DNA of 64,000 nt from Verrucomicrobiota bacterium. Its GTDB lineage: Bacteria; Verrucomicrobiota; Verrucomicrobiia; Opitutales; Opitutaceae. Below, piece after piece: positions 25,664-35,208 of the stretch (the first letter of the stretch is position 1; each line of letters opens with the position of its first letter). The notes beneath the pieces were generated by a model, which ran no database searches, had not been told where the DNA came from, and saw only the letters and a list, made by a program, of their open reading frames with translations. Made by a program: the position numbers and the translations under genes. Location: contig JACTNC010000053.1 of the NCBI GenBank assembly GCA_014584295.1, forward strand, positions 1 through 64,000, in the 5' to 3' direction.

Positions 25664-27865
25664 TCAGAACGTCGCGGTGTAGCTGACGTTAAACGTGCGC
25701 TGCTGGCCGGGTCTCACCAGCAGGGCCACGAGATCGCGGTCAAACAGGTTGCGCACACTCAGGCCGACGCTCTGGCTGACTTTGCTTTTCGCAGCGGACC
25801 ACGAATAACCGGAGCCTGCCGTGAATAGCAGGTAGTCGGGAAACTCCAGGAACTCGTGATTCTTGTCCTCGTAGCTGAAAACATAGTTCCCCACGTAAGT
25901 TGCCGACAGCGAGGCGTACAACCCCTTGAGCCTGCCAGCGCTGAAACTGTAGCGCGCGCTCATCACGGCCGTGCGCGCAGGCAGGCGGCTGAGCTGGCGT
26001 CCAACCTCAGCAGGCAGGTCAGGCGACGCCGTCGTCAACGCCCGCGTGTAGGTCATCAATCCTGAAAAGACCCATCCCGGCACCGGAGCATAGCGAAGAT
26101 TGAGTGAAGCTCCCGAGAACTGCTCCTCACCCGCTGCCACAAGTTGAGGCTGCGTGTGGTTCGCATCGGCGATCGGATCATCGAGCAGAGGATTGCGTCG
26201 GGAGATGTTCTTGTTTGTATACTGAAAGCCCAACAGGGTCGCCGTAAGCGTCCGGGAACGCAGGAGGGCCTTGATTCCGGCCTCTACACCACTCGTGGTT
26301 TCATTCCCCTGGATTCGGTTGGTTCGCGCATCAACGCGCGTTGATGGCTCAAACGCCGTGCTCGCATTCGCAAAAACCAGGTAGCGTCCGGGCACGAGTT
26401 GGTAGTTCAAGCCGCCCAGCCAGGTGAATTCCCGTGTGCTGTCCCCGATGTGGGGGTGCGACACCCCTACCCTTCGGTCGTCCACTTTCAGGTCGACCAG
26501 ATCGTAGCGCAATCCGAGCGCCACAACGGTGCGCCCGCGATTCAATGCCATGCGCTCAGTGACCACCGCCGACGTGTACCCTGTCGTCTCCGTCCGGTCG
26601 GCAATCACACGGCGATACGTGTCGGGACCGAATTCCGGCCGCGAGTAGTCCGGATTGAATGGATCGAACTGCCTCACCGTGAGCGGCAGCGCCGCCCTCT
26701 CTGCCGCATCGAGTCCCCGATGCACGCGGTCGTAGACGACGTTTGATGACTCCAGCGACGCCAGGATCTTATGATCCGCGCCGAAGGCGTACATCCGCGC
26801 GGTCATGTCAACCTGCGCCACCAGCACGTTCACATCTTGTTCCTGTCTCTGCGCCTCACGCGTGCCGGCAAAAATTCCCGTATCCAGCAGGTATTCTCCC
26901 TTCGTGAACCGGTCGTCCTCAATCGAACGCCAGAACCACTGCCCGCCCGCCCGCAGGCTGATTGCCTTGGTCGGCTGCCCCTCGAACTGCACGCTCGCAC
27001 TCGCAACGCGCTTGTTGATGACCGCATCAGGTCCGTTCACGTGGAAATAAGCGAGCGGACGATAGGGTCCGACCACCTTGCTGGTACGCGAGAGACGGTA
27101 CTCAGGAACACCCGATCCGGGGTTGGCCTTCACCTCCGCGTAATCAAACTGGACCATCGTGCTCGCCGCCCGCGAATGTCGCACCGTGACAGCGCCGCTG
27201 ACCGAACTCGTGCGATTGTAAGAAAACGTTTCAGGGCCCTTCTTCTCCCGAAACCCCACCTCCCAGCGCTGCCACGCTTTCTTCGGGACCAGTGGCGTAT
27301 TGAATTCGAAATCGACGTAGCGGTCCCGCGCGCTCGACGCCGATGCGACAAACCGCTTGAGTGGGGTCGCCCGCGGACGCGCGGTCATCAGGTTTTCAAT
27401 GCCACCAGGTGCCGCTTTTCCAAGCACCGGTGTAAGCGGCCCCTGGATACGGTCGCCGCCGCGGCCATTAACCACCTCGGGCACGCCGCTCTGCGAAAAT
27501 CCGTTCCGCAAGCGGGGGGTCGGAAACCCGCGGAGATTCAGGCGCGACACTCCGGCAACAAGATCGGCGGGGGAGGTCGCGGCAATCATACCCAGCTCAA
27601 GGTTGATTTCCCCGACATTCTCCGAGTCTTCCGGACTCGACATGATCATGTCGTTTGAAAACGGCGGTTCCGTCATTTCGGCCTCCATGGCACCCATGCC
27701 CGTTGCATCATAATGGGTGTCCTCTCCTTCGGCGGCCACAAGAAGAGGATCCAGGCGCACCGCCTCTTCCTCCCTCGGCCGCCCCTGCCCGCGCACGCCG
27801 GTTTCGACAAGTCCGGAGATCCAGAGCATACCAATGAGGATGAAACTGCCAATCGATCGAACCAT
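25664..27865 (-). CDS. TonB-dependent receptor
   Basis: The 733-residue protein has a signal peptide (MVRSIGSFILIGMLWISGLV), a divergent plug (about 50-170, VSRLNLRGFPTPRLRNGFSQ) and a long beta-barrel ending NVSYTATF, with the terminal aromatic residue used for outer-membrane insertion. No carboxypeptidase-like or secretin domain precedes the plug. It sits by itself, converging with the large heme-protein gene and divergent from tRNA-Phe. Its ligand is unknown. Its plug differs from that of the receptor at 41985. Confidence 0.88.
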   Translation of the reverse strand: MVRSIGSFILIGMLWISGLVETGVRGQGRPREEEAVRLDPLLVAAEGEDTHYDATGMGAMEAEMTEPPFSNDMIMSSPEDSENVGEINLELGMIAATSPADLVAGVSRLNLRGFPTPRLRNGFSQSGVPEVVNGRGGDRIQGPLTPVLGKAAPGGIENLMTARPRATPLKRFVASASSARDRYVDFEFNTPLVPKKAWQRWEVGFREKKGPETFSYNRTSSVSGAVTVRHSRAASTMVQFDYAEVKANPGSGVPEYRLSRTSKVVGPYRPLAYFHVNGPDAVINKRVASASVQFEGQPTKAISLRAGGQWFWRSIEDDRFTKGEYLLDTGIFAGTREAQRQEQDVNVLVAQVDMTARMYAFGADHKILASLESSNVVYDRVHRGLDAAERAALPLTVRQFDPFNPDYSRPEFGPDTYRRVIADRTETTGYTSAVVTERMALNRGRTVVALGLRYDLVDLKVDDRRVGVSHPHIGDSTREFTWLGGLNYQLVPGRYLVFANASTAFEPSTRVDARTNRIQGNETTSGVEAGIKALLRSRTLTATLLGFQYTNKNISRRNPLLDDPIADANHTQPQLVAAGEEQFSGASLNLRYAPVPGWVFSGLMTYTRALTTASPDLPAEVGRQLSRLPARTAVMSARYSFSAGRLKGLYASLSATYVGNYVFSYEDKNHEFLEFPDYLLFTAGSGYSWSAAKSKVSQSVGLSVRNLFDRDLVALLVRPGQQRTFNVSYTATF

Positions 27866-27911
27866 GAAAACCGGAAATGAAGAGCTCCCAACTGCAGAAA
27901 GCCGAGGAGGA

Positions 27912-27932
27912 TTTTTGCGTCGATCGCAAAAA
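27912..27932. promoter_or_regulatory. Perfect 8-bp inverted repeat upstream of the TonB receptor gene
   Basis: TTTTTGCG and CGCAAAAA are perfect inverted arms around TCGAT. The repeat lies 46 bases upstream of the receptor start codon (minus strand), in the gap before tRNA-Phe. Position and symmetry suit a dimeric repressor operator; the A/T-rich outer ends would also allow a terminator stem, but no gene ends here. Confidence 0.4.
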
Positions 27933-28028
27933 GCTGTGAATTTCAGGCCTTCACAGGATTACACACCCCTCAAAAATCCCTGTTGACGGCACCGCATCCC
28001 GCCCTTTCCTCTCCACCCTCACAGATCT

Positions 28029-28104
<76 letters not shown>

Positions 28105-28368
28105 TCTCCACCCACTTGCTCCAAGGCCAGAAGCCCCGATGGGGCACCCGCCAAGCGGGACCACGATACAACCCGGAATTCCCCGAGGGCATTGCACTGG
28201 GGATACATTCCCGCCCAACGCAGGCTCTCAGTCCTGTCGACCCGGTGGTTTCCGCCATGGCGAAAAGACATTCCGCGGTCGCCAAAGACCTCGCCTGCGT
28301 AACAGCATAGGATGGCAACCGTCCCTAGGTCTCCGTTTGCAATTCCAGCAACCCTCCCCCTGCTCCGC

Positions 28369-29406
28369 ATGCTCGCAGTCGTCAAAACCCAACCCGGTGC
28401 CGGGCACGTCGAGTTGCGTGATGTCCCCGAACCCGAGCCTGCCCCCCATCAGGTCAAACTGGAAATCTCCCATTGCGGCATCTGCGGCACGGATTTGCAC
28501 GTGCTGCATGACACATTCCGCAACTTCCCTCCGGTCATCCTCGGTCATGAGTTCGTCGGCAGGGTTGTGAAGGAGGGTTGTGACGTACATGGATCCACCT
28601 CTCCCACCGCGCGCTATGCGGTGCTGGGTGCCACGGCGGTGACGTGCGGAAAATGCGAGCATTGTCGCAGCGGCGAATTCATGTTCTGCCCGGACCGCCG
28701 GGGAATGGGACACGGCGTCAATGGCGCCTTCGCCCGTCATGCCTGCGTTCGCCCCGATCAGCTTTTTCGCCTTGCGGACACTCTGCCCGAAGAGGAGGGC
28801 GCCCTTGCCGAGCCGCTCGCCGCGGCTGTGCACGCCGTGCTTGAGCGCACGGAGGTCCGGCCCGGCCATATTGCGCTGGTCTCGGGCCCCGGCCCCATCG
28901 GTCTTCTCTGCCTGATGGTTCTCGTGCATTCAGGCATCCGGACGCTTGTCGCCGGCACATCCGCCGATGCGCGGCGTCTTCAACTCGCAAGTCAACTCGG
29001 AGCGGCAAAAGTCATCGATGTCCAGAAGGATAGCCTCGTGGAAACGATCCAACACGAAACCCGGAGTCGCGGAGTCGATCTCGCCTTCGAGGTTGCGGGC
29101 GTCGCTGCATCAGCGCGCGCCTGCCTGGAGTCCCTGCGCCCGGGCGGCTCGTATACGCAGGTGGGACACTTCGGTCGCGACATCACGCTTCCCTTTGACC
29201 TCATCGGGTTCCGACAACTGCGGGTCACGGGTTCCGTCGGCTACACGGCACGCACGTGGGATCGCACGCTGCAGTTGATGGCGGAGGGACTTCGCCCCAG
29301 CCGGATCGTCACGCATCGTCTCCCGCTCGCGCGCTGGCGCGAGGGTTTTGAACTTTTCGAATCCAAGGAAGCCCTCAAGGTACTTCTCCTGCCCCAATCT
29401 GAATGA
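28369..29406 (+). CDS. Zinc-dependent medium-chain alcohol/polyol dehydrogenase
   Basis: The 345-residue protein has catalytic-zinc residues in SHCGICGTDLH and ILGHEFVGRV, the structural-zinc set CGKCEHCRSGEFMFC, and a Rossmann motif VSGPGPIGLL. It belongs to the sorbitol/threonine/galactitol dehydrogenase group and probably oxidises a sugar or polyol with NAD. The ATG at 28369 is preferred; an in-frame ATG 19 codons upstream adds no conserved sequence. It overlaps the next gene by four bases and is the first of a four-gene operon. Confidence 0.9.
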   Translation: MLAVVKTQPGAGHVELRDVPEPEPAPHQVKLEISHCGICGTDLHVLHDTFRNFPPVILGHEFVGRVVKEGCDVHGSTSPTARYAVLGATAVTCGKCEHCRSGEFMFCPDRRGMGHGVNGAFARHACVRPDQLFRLADTLPEEEGALAEPLAAAVHAVLERTEVRPGHIALVSGPGPIGLLCLMVLVHSGIRTLVAGTSADARRLQLASQLGAAKVIDVQKDSLVETIQHETRSRGVDLAFEVAGVAASARACLESLRPGGSYTQVGHFGRDITLPFDLIGFRQLRVTGSVGYTARTWDRTLQLMAEGLRPSRIVTHRLPLARWREGFELFESKEALKVLLLPQSE

Positions 29407-30200
29407 GACTCGTCGGAAAAAACATCCTCATCACCGGCGCCAGCAAGGGCATCGGCCGGGCGCTCGCCATCGGTTGTGCCCGCGAGGGTGCCAACGTCAT
29501 CATCAATTACCACCAGGACCGCAAAGGCGCCGAGACCTGCGCCACCGAGGTGGAGGAACTGGGGAGATCGGCCTTCATCGTGCGCGCCGACATATCCCGG
29601 GTTCGCCAGATCGATCGCATGTTCGCGCGCGCCCGACAGTTGTTCCCGCAGATCGACGTTCTGATAAACAACGCCGCAATCACCGGTTGGTCGTCGCTGC
29701 TGTCCACCACCGAGGAAAAGTGGGACCAGGTGCTCGATACCAACCTGAAAGGCACCTTTTTTTGCGCACTCGCCGCGGCCCGTTGGATGCGCGAGACAAG
29801 AACCCCGGGTTCGATCGTCAACATCTCCACCAACTGCGCCGCACTCGGAGTGCCCAACCTTGCCGCCTACGGCATCAGCAAGGCCGGTGTGCACGGACTC
29901 ACACGCCAGCTCGCCATCGAACTCGCTCCCTTTCAGATCCGCGTCAACACGTTCGCACCGGGTCCGGTCAATGTGGCGCGCAATCTCTCGGACGATCCCA
30001 ACTACCGGAGAGTCTGGGGCGGCGTGATTCCGCTGGGGCGCACGGCCGAACCCGACGAGATGATCGGACCCGCCGTGTTTCTCGCATCCGCGGAATCCTC
30101 CTATGTCACCGGCCAGACGTTTTATGCCGACGGCGGCTGGTCAGTCCAGGGACGCATCCCACTCTCCAACCTCAAACGCGCAGCAAGCAAGCATCGCTGA
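29403..30200 (+). CDS. Short-chain dehydrogenase/reductase (SDR)
   Basis: The 265-residue classical SDR has cofactor motif TGASKGIG, NNAAITG, the catalytic Ser in SIVNIST, the YGISK Tyr/Lys pair, and the closing TGQTFYADGGWSV. It overlaps the preceding dehydrogenase stop (ATGA), implying coupled translation. Together they could interconvert sugar, sugar-acid or polyol intermediates; the exact substrate is open. Confidence 0.93.
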   Translation: MRLVGKNILITGASKGIGRALAIGCAREGANVIINYHQDRKGAETCATEVEELGRSAFIVRADISRVRQIDRMFARARQLFPQIDVLINNAAITGWSSLLSTTEEKWDQVLDTNLKGTFFCALAAARWMRETRTPGSIVNISTNCAALGVPNLAAYGISKAGVHGLTRQLAIELAPFQIRVNTFAPGPVNVARNLSDDPNYRRVWGGVIPLGRTAEPDEMIGPAVFLASAESSYVTGQTFYADGGWSVQGRIPLSNLKRAASKHR

Positions 30201-30232
30201 TCGCGACTGTCTTTCCGCCGCTCCTTCGTGAA

Positions 30233-31291
30233 ATGAAACAGGCATCCATCCTTGGCCCAGGCCTCTGTCTCGCGCAATTCGCCAGCGACACCCCACCCTA
30301 CCATTCCCTTGAAACCATCTGCCGTTGGGCAGCGTCCCTCGGCTATTCCGGTGTGCAGGTTCCCGCCTGGGAAGACCCGCGCTTCATCAATCTTGGGCTG
30401 GCTTCGACCTCACCTGCCTATTGCGATGACTGGCGAGCCCGGGTCAATGCCGCCGGCGTGACCTTAACCGAGCTCAATGCCGCGCTCGCCGGCCAGGTGC
30501 TCGCGCTTCATCCGGCCTACGTCGAGGCCTTTCGGGCCTTCTATCCGCAGGGACTTGACGACCGTGCGCGTATCGCGTGGGCGACCGAGCAGCTTCTCCA
30601 GTCCGTGCGCGCCGCCGCGCGGCTCGGCACGCGCTGCCTGCCCGTTCTTTCGGGAGGCTTCGCCTGGCAACTCGCCTACCCGTGGCCCCAGCGGCCGCCG
30701 GGATTGATCGACGAGGCCTTCCGCGAACTCGCACGACGCTGGCGTCCCATCCTCGATCTCGCTTCCGAACTCGGCGTCACCATCGCCTACGAGCTCCATC
30801 CCGGCTCCGATCTTTTCGACGGCCACACGTTCGAACGTTTCCTGGAGGAAGTGGATGATCATCCCGCTGCCGGACTCAACTACGATCCGAGCCATCTGCT
30901 CCTGCAGCAGCTCGACTACGTGGCTTTCATCCGTCTCTACGGGTCTCGCATTGCGGGATTCCACGTGAAGGATGCCGAGTTCCGTCCCGACGGCCGCGGC
31001 GGCGTCTACGGAGGCTATCAGTCGTGGGCCGGAAGGCCGGGACGCTTCCGCTCCCTCGGCGACGGACAGGTCGACTTCAAGCGCGTGTTTACCCTGCTCA
31101 CCGAAACCGGCTACCGCGGCTGGGCGGTCATGGAATGGGAATGCTGCGTCAAGTCCCCGGAGCAAGGCGCGCGCGAGGGCGCTCCGTTCATCACCCGTCA
31201 TTTGATCGACGCCACAACGATCGCCTTCGACAACTTTGCCGGTGGTGCGGCCGATGAGGCATTCAATCGGCGCCTGCTTGGACTCGACTGA
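30233..31291 (+). CDS. Sugar phosphate isomerase/epimerase-like TIM-barrel protein
   Basis: This 352-residue protein has the xylose-isomerase-like (AP_endonuc_2) barrel. Strand-end acidic and His residues are visible: E in VTIAYELHPGSD, D and H in LNYDPSHLLLQQ, HVKDAEF, and E in WAVMEWECC. These are the usual divalent-metal ligands of this fold. Members isomerise or epimerise sugars and sugar derivatives, some within Gfo/Idh-partnered pathways. The frame is open far upstream, but that part lies inside the SDR gene; MKQASILGPGLCLAQF is the natural start. Confidence 0.88.
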   Translation: MKQASILGPGLCLAQFASDTPPYHSLETICRWAASLGYSGVQVPAWEDPRFINLGLASTSPAYCDDWRARVNAAGVTLTELNAALAGQVLALHPAYVEAFRAFYPQGLDDRARIAWATEQLLQSVRAAARLGTRCLPVLSGGFAWQLAYPWPQRPPGLIDEAFRELARRWRPILDLASELGVTIAYELHPGSDLFDGHTFERFLEEVDDHPAAGLNYDPSHLLLQQLDYVAFIRLYGSRIAGFHVKDAEFRPDGRGGVYGGYQSWAGRPGRFRSLGDGQVDFKRVFTLLTETGYRGWAVMEWECCVKSPEQGAREGAPFITRHLIDATTIAFDNFAGGAADEAFNRRLLGLD

Positions 31292-31301
31292 TTTTCTTCG
31301 T

Positions 31302-32516
31302 ATGGCTTCGACACACACGCCTGGCACACCACGCACTCCTGCGATCGATTCCGAGCCTCCCCGGCGCAAACTACGGATGGGCATGGTTGGCGGTGGCGAG
31401 GGCGCCTTCATCGGCGGCGTTCACCGCATGGCTGCAGCCCTCGATCAGCAGATTGAACTCGTTGCCGGCTGCTTTTCGCGTGATCCCGCCAACACCGCAT
31501 CAACCGGCCGGCGACTTCACCTCGATCCGAATCGTTGTTATGCCAGTTATGAGACCATGGCTGCGCAGGAAGCGGCTCTGCCCAGCGAGCGCCGCATCGA
31601 TTTTGTTTCGATTGTCACGCCCAACCATCTGCACTTTCCGATCGCACGCACGTTTCTTGAACACGGTTTCCACGTCGTCTGCGACAAGCCCATGACCCTC
31701 GATGCAGCCGAGGCGCGCCAGTTGGTCGGCATCGTGGAAAGAAGCGGACAGGTCTTTGCCCTCACGCACAACTACACGGGCCACCCGCTTGTCCGCCATG
31801 CGCGCGAACTTTTCCGCAGTGGCAGGTTGGGCCAGGTCCGAAAGGTCATCGTGGAATACCTGCAGGATTTTCTGGTTCATCCGCACGAGAAGGAAGGACA
31901 GAAGCAGGCACTGTGGCGCGTTGATCCCGCGCAATCCGGAGCGGGCGGCACGCTTGCAGACGTTGGCTGCCATGCCTTCAATCTGCTCGAGTTTGTCATC
32001 GGGCCCGAAATCACAGCGATCTGCGCCGACAAGAGCACGTTCCTCCCTGGCCGCAAGCTCGACGAGGATGCCAACATCCTGCTCCGCCTCCAGGGCGGAG
32101 GAAAGGGGGTCCTCACCATCAGCCAGGTGGCCACCGGCGAGGAAAACGCGCTTTCGCTGCGCATCTATGCCGAACACGGGGCCGTCAAATGGTCCCAGGA
32201 AAATCCGAATTACCTCGAACTTTTTACCTACGGTCAGGAACGCAGGACACTTACGCGCGGCAGCAGCTACCTTTCTCGCGCCGCCTCCCAGGTGACGCGC
32301 GTTCCTCCGGGTCACCCCGAAGGATACCTCGAAGCATTCGCAACACTCTATCGTGACTTTGCCGGCGCCGTGCACGCCCACCTCTTGGGAAAACCGCTGC
32401 GCATTGCGGATTACCCGTTTCCCAACGTCTACGATGGATTGCGCGGCATGGAGTTCATCGAGTCGGCGGTGGACTCAGCCTCCGCCGGCGCAACCTGGGT
32501 GAATCTGCCCGCCTGA
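31302..32516 (+). CDS. Gfo/Idh/MocA-family oxidoreductase
   Basis: The 404-residue protein starts after a polar leader with the Rossmann motif MGMVGGGEGAFIGGVHR, followed by FVSIVTPNHLHFPIA and VCDKPMTLDAAEA. DKP replaces the commoner EKP, and a conserved GGTLADVGCHAFNLLEFV holds the usual catalytic His area. These NAD(P) enzymes oxidise or reduce sugars and inositols. It follows the TIM-barrel gene by ten bases, a pairing often seen in sugar oxidation-isomerisation pathways. Confidence 0.92.
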   Translation: MASTHTPGTPRTPAIDSEPPRRKLRMGMVGGGEGAFIGGVHRMAAALDQQIELVAGCFSRDPANTASTGRRLHLDPNRCYASYETMAAQEAALPSERRIDFVSIVTPNHLHFPIARTFLEHGFHVVCDKPMTLDAAEARQLVGIVERSGQVFALTHNYTGHPLVRHARELFRSGRLGQVRKVIVEYLQDFLVHPHEKEGQKQALWRVDPAQSGAGGTLADVGCHAFNLLEFVIGPEITAICADKSTFLPGRKLDEDANILLRLQGGGKGVLTISQVATGEENALSLRIYAEHGAVKWSQENPNYLELFTYGQERRTLTRGSSYLSRAASQVTRVPPGHPEGYLEAFATLYRDFAGAVHAHLLGKPLRIADYPFPNVYDGLRGMEFIESAVDSASAGATWVNLPA

Positions 32517-32564
32517 TGCGATATGTCCTCGCCGCGGGTCGGGCGGTAACCCGTCCGTGCCATA

Positions 32565-33926
32565 TCAATAACGGTCGCGCGAATTCCGCCACAACGGTTT
32601 CGCGAGCGTTCGGTCCCATGACTCCCACTCGGACTTTAGGGCCGCAGCCCGTTCGGGCTGCTCGCTCATCAGGTCATGCGCCTCTCCGATATCCTTTTTG
32701 AGGTCGTAGAGCTTGAAATCCGTGGGAGGCTGATTCGGGCCGCGCCGCGTGTCCGCGTTGCTGTCATAGCGCACCAGCTTGTAGTCGCCCTTGCGGATCG
32801 CCGCCTGTCCCCCGTAGCGCCAATAGAGCACCGAATGCGGCACTTCCTTTCGCTTGCCCAAAATGTACGGGAATAGGTCGACGCCATCCGCCAGTTCCGG
32901 CCCCGGCGAGGCAAGCCCTGCGGCTTTCAGGAGTGTGGCCGTGACATCCGTGAGCATCACCGGCGCTGAGTACGACGCCGACTTCAGGTGCCCAGGCCAG
33001 GCCATCACCAAAGGTACGCGGATGCCGCCTTCCAGAAGCGTACGCTTCGATCCGCGCAGGGGTGCATTGCTGGACGCATTCTGCGTGGTGCCAGGCAGCG
33101 TCGGCCCCCCATTGTCGTTGGCGAAGACCACCAGCGTGTTTTCCGCCTGCCCGGTTTTCTCCAGCGCGCGCAGCACTCTGCCAACCGACTCATCCATCGC
33201 AACCGTCATCGCCGCGTAAATCCGTCTCTGCTCATTCTCGATGTTCTTGAATCGCGCCAACCGCTCCACCGTGCCCTGCATCGGATCATGCACGGCGTTG
33301 AAGGAGACAAACAGAAACCAGGGTTTCCCGCGATGGCGTTCCACAAAGGACACCGCCTCCCGCGCAAACGCATCCGTCAGGTACTCGGGCTCCTGTACCT
33401 CCTCGTTTCCGCGCAACACCGTGGCATCGAAATAGACGCTGTGCCCCTCAAGGAAGCCAAAGAACTCGTCGAACCCGCGTGACTGCGGTCGCTGCGCCGG
33501 CATCGACCCCAGATGCCACTTTCCGACAAGACCCGTGACGTATCCCGCTGCCTTCAGACGATCCGAAATCAATTTTTCCCCAAGCGGAAGGCCTTGCTCA
33601 CGGCGCGGATTGAATTCATGTCCGAACTTCTCCTGATAGCGTCCGGTCAGGAATCCCGCACGACTCGGCGAGCACACAGGCGCGGTGGCGTACGCATCCG
33701 TAAACCGCACGCCGCGTGCCGCGAGGGCATCGATGTTAGGCGTGGGAATGTCGCGGCATCCGTGATAACCGAGATCACCATAACCCATGTCATCCGCGAA
33801 AAGCACGAGCAGGTTGGGCGGACGCGCGACCGAGGGCGCCGCAGCAGCCGCGCCACCTACCCCGAGGACAGCTGCGAGCGCAGCGAGGCAGCCGATACGG
33901 CGCAGAAGATTCCACAAAGGCTGCAT
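32565..33926 (-). CDS. Secreted sulfatase (Cys-type, FGly-dependent)
   Basis: The 453-residue protein has a signal peptide (RRIGCLAALAAVLGVGGAAA), the metal-binding NLLVLFADDMGYGDLG, the formylglycine motif CSPSR with Cys85 to be oxidised, and GKWHLG. It is close to arylsulfatase A-like enzymes that release sulfate from sulfated sugars. A GGAAGGGAG sequence nine bases upstream supports the ATG at 33926 over the one at 33971. The maturing formylglycine enzyme is not encoded here. It converges with the Gfo/Idh gene and is divergent from the AraC regulator. Confidence 0.92.
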   Translation of the reverse strand: MQPLWNLLRRIGCLAALAAVLGVGGAAAAAPSVARPPNLLVLFADDMGYGDLGYHGCRDIPTPNIDALAARGVRFTDAYATAPVCSPSRAGFLTGRYQEKFGHEFNPRREQGLPLGEKLISDRLKAAGYVTGLVGKWHLGSMPAQRPQSRGFDEFFGFLEGHSVYFDATVLRGNEEVQEPEYLTDAFAREAVSFVERHRGKPWFLFVSFNAVHDPMQGTVERLARFKNIENEQRRIYAAMTVAMDESVGRVLRALEKTGQAENTLVVFANDNGGPTLPGTTQNASSNAPLRGSKRTLLEGGIRVPLVMAWPGHLKSASYSAPVMLTDVTATLLKAAGLASPGPELADGVDLFPYILGKRKEVPHSVLYWRYGGQAAIRKGDYKLVRYDSNADTRRGPNQPPTDFKLYDLKKDIGEAHDLMSEQPERAAALKSEWESWDRTLAKPLWRNSRDRY

Positions 33927-34215
33927 CAACCGACACTCCCTTCCAAGCCGTCGTGCTTTCGTTTTCGACATCGTGTCATTGAAACTACGCCCTCAACCGG
34001 ATTCCGTCTTTGGCGGACGCGGAAAACGCCTTGGCGCCAATGGAATCGCATGCCACCGGCTCTTTACCGGAACCCATCGATATGCCATCCTCCGGTTGCA
34101 CAATCACACACTCTACAGGGTCGGTTTACGGATTATTGCCGGCTGCTCCACTCGGCCTTTCTCGGAATGAATCCATGCGCTTGCCGCCCCATCGCCCCGC
34201 ACGAACATTCCCTCC

Positions 34216-35037
34216 ATGCTGCCTCAACTCATTTCCCTTCGCACGCTTTCCGCATCGACAAACACGACCTACGACTGGCACTCGCACACCTTTGAAGAGT
34301 TCACGCTCGTGACCGATGACTCGTGTCTCATCGGTTATCCTCCGGGCTGGCTTCATGCGAACAACGGAACGCTTCTGCACTATCATCCCGGCGAGCGCCA
34401 CGGTGCCTGGGTGTCTCCCCACCAACGTCCCCGCTTCTGGGTACTGCACTTCAAGGCCGATCAGACGCTCTATCCCACGCTCGCCCCGCTGAATATTCCT
34501 GACCCGGCTCGCCGCGTGTGGACACTCACGGTGGAGCAGCGCGAAATGTTCCAGTGGTTCTTCCTCCAGATGCTCAATGAGCAGTCCGCCGAGCGCTCCC
34601 ACCGCCAGGATTCGATCTCCGCGTGGCTCCAGCTCCTGCTCATTTCGGTAACGCGATGGGCAGGTCGCCTCGCCGACACCAGCACGGTGCTTCCCTCACA
34701 GACACGCCCCGAGGTCATCCGCCTCTGGCATCGCGTCAATGAGGCGGTAAGCAAGCCCAACGATGAGCTCGCAGACCTGTATTCAACCCCCAATTACGAC
34801 TCCGTCCGGCACGCCTTCCGCAAGACCTTCGGCCACTCCCCTCGCGAAATGCTCCAGCGCCTGCGCATGGAGCACGCCAAGACGCTCCTGCTCGAATCCT
34901 CCCTGAGCATCAAGGAAATCGCGATCCGCGTGGGCTACGTGGAACAGCACAACTTCAATCGAATGTTTCACCGTTATGCGGGCGTCGCGCCGTCCGTCTG
35001 GCGGACAAATCCCTTCAGCCGTTCCGTAAAGGCCTGA
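34216..35037 (+). CDS. AraC-family transcriptional regulator
   Basis: Residues 1-165 form a cupin-like sensor (HSHTFEEFTLV, HPGERHGAWVSP). Residues 195-265 hold the two helix-turn-helix motifs (DSVRHAFRKTFGHSPREML and SIKEIAIRVGYVEQHNFNRM, FHRYAGVAPSVWR). AraC regulators of this size usually activate nearby sugar genes on ligand binding. It sits centrally in the island, divergent from a sulfatase and upstream of the transketolase operon, and is the only dedicated regulator I can see there. Confidence 0.92.
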   Translation: MLPQLISLRTLSASTNTTYDWHSHTFEEFTLVTDDSCLIGYPPGWLHANNGTLLHYHPGERHGAWVSPHQRPRFWVLHFKADQTLYPTLAPLNIPDPARRVWTLTVEQREMFQWFFLQMLNEQSAERSHRQDSISAWLQLLLISVTRWAGRLADTSTVLPSQTRPEVIRLWHRVNEAVSKPNDELADLYSTPNYDSVRHAFRKTFGHSPREMLQRLRMEHAKTLLLESSLSIKEIAIRVGYVEQHNFNRMFHRYAGVAPSVWRTNPFSRSVKA

Positions 35038-35208
35038 CATTTTTCCGCGGAAACTAAAGACGCCTGAACCCGTTTGATCCAATCTTGCCGCAGATGAGAG
35101 CTACTCCGCCTTCGGCCAATCGGCCTAACCCGTCGACTCTGCGCGGAAATGGATTCCCCTTATTCCTGCGCCCCGTCCCGACCAGCGCTCCCTGCACGGA
35201 GGTGTGTG

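Noticed and set aside
29348..30232. Upstream extension of the TIM-barrel gene frame
   Set aside because: It lies inside the SDR gene in another frame; the barrel protein starts at 30233.
34031..34040. Palindrome TTGGCGCCAA between the sulfatase and AraC genes
   Set aside because: A single ten-base palindrome in GC-rich DNA is expected by chance; no second copy was noticed.
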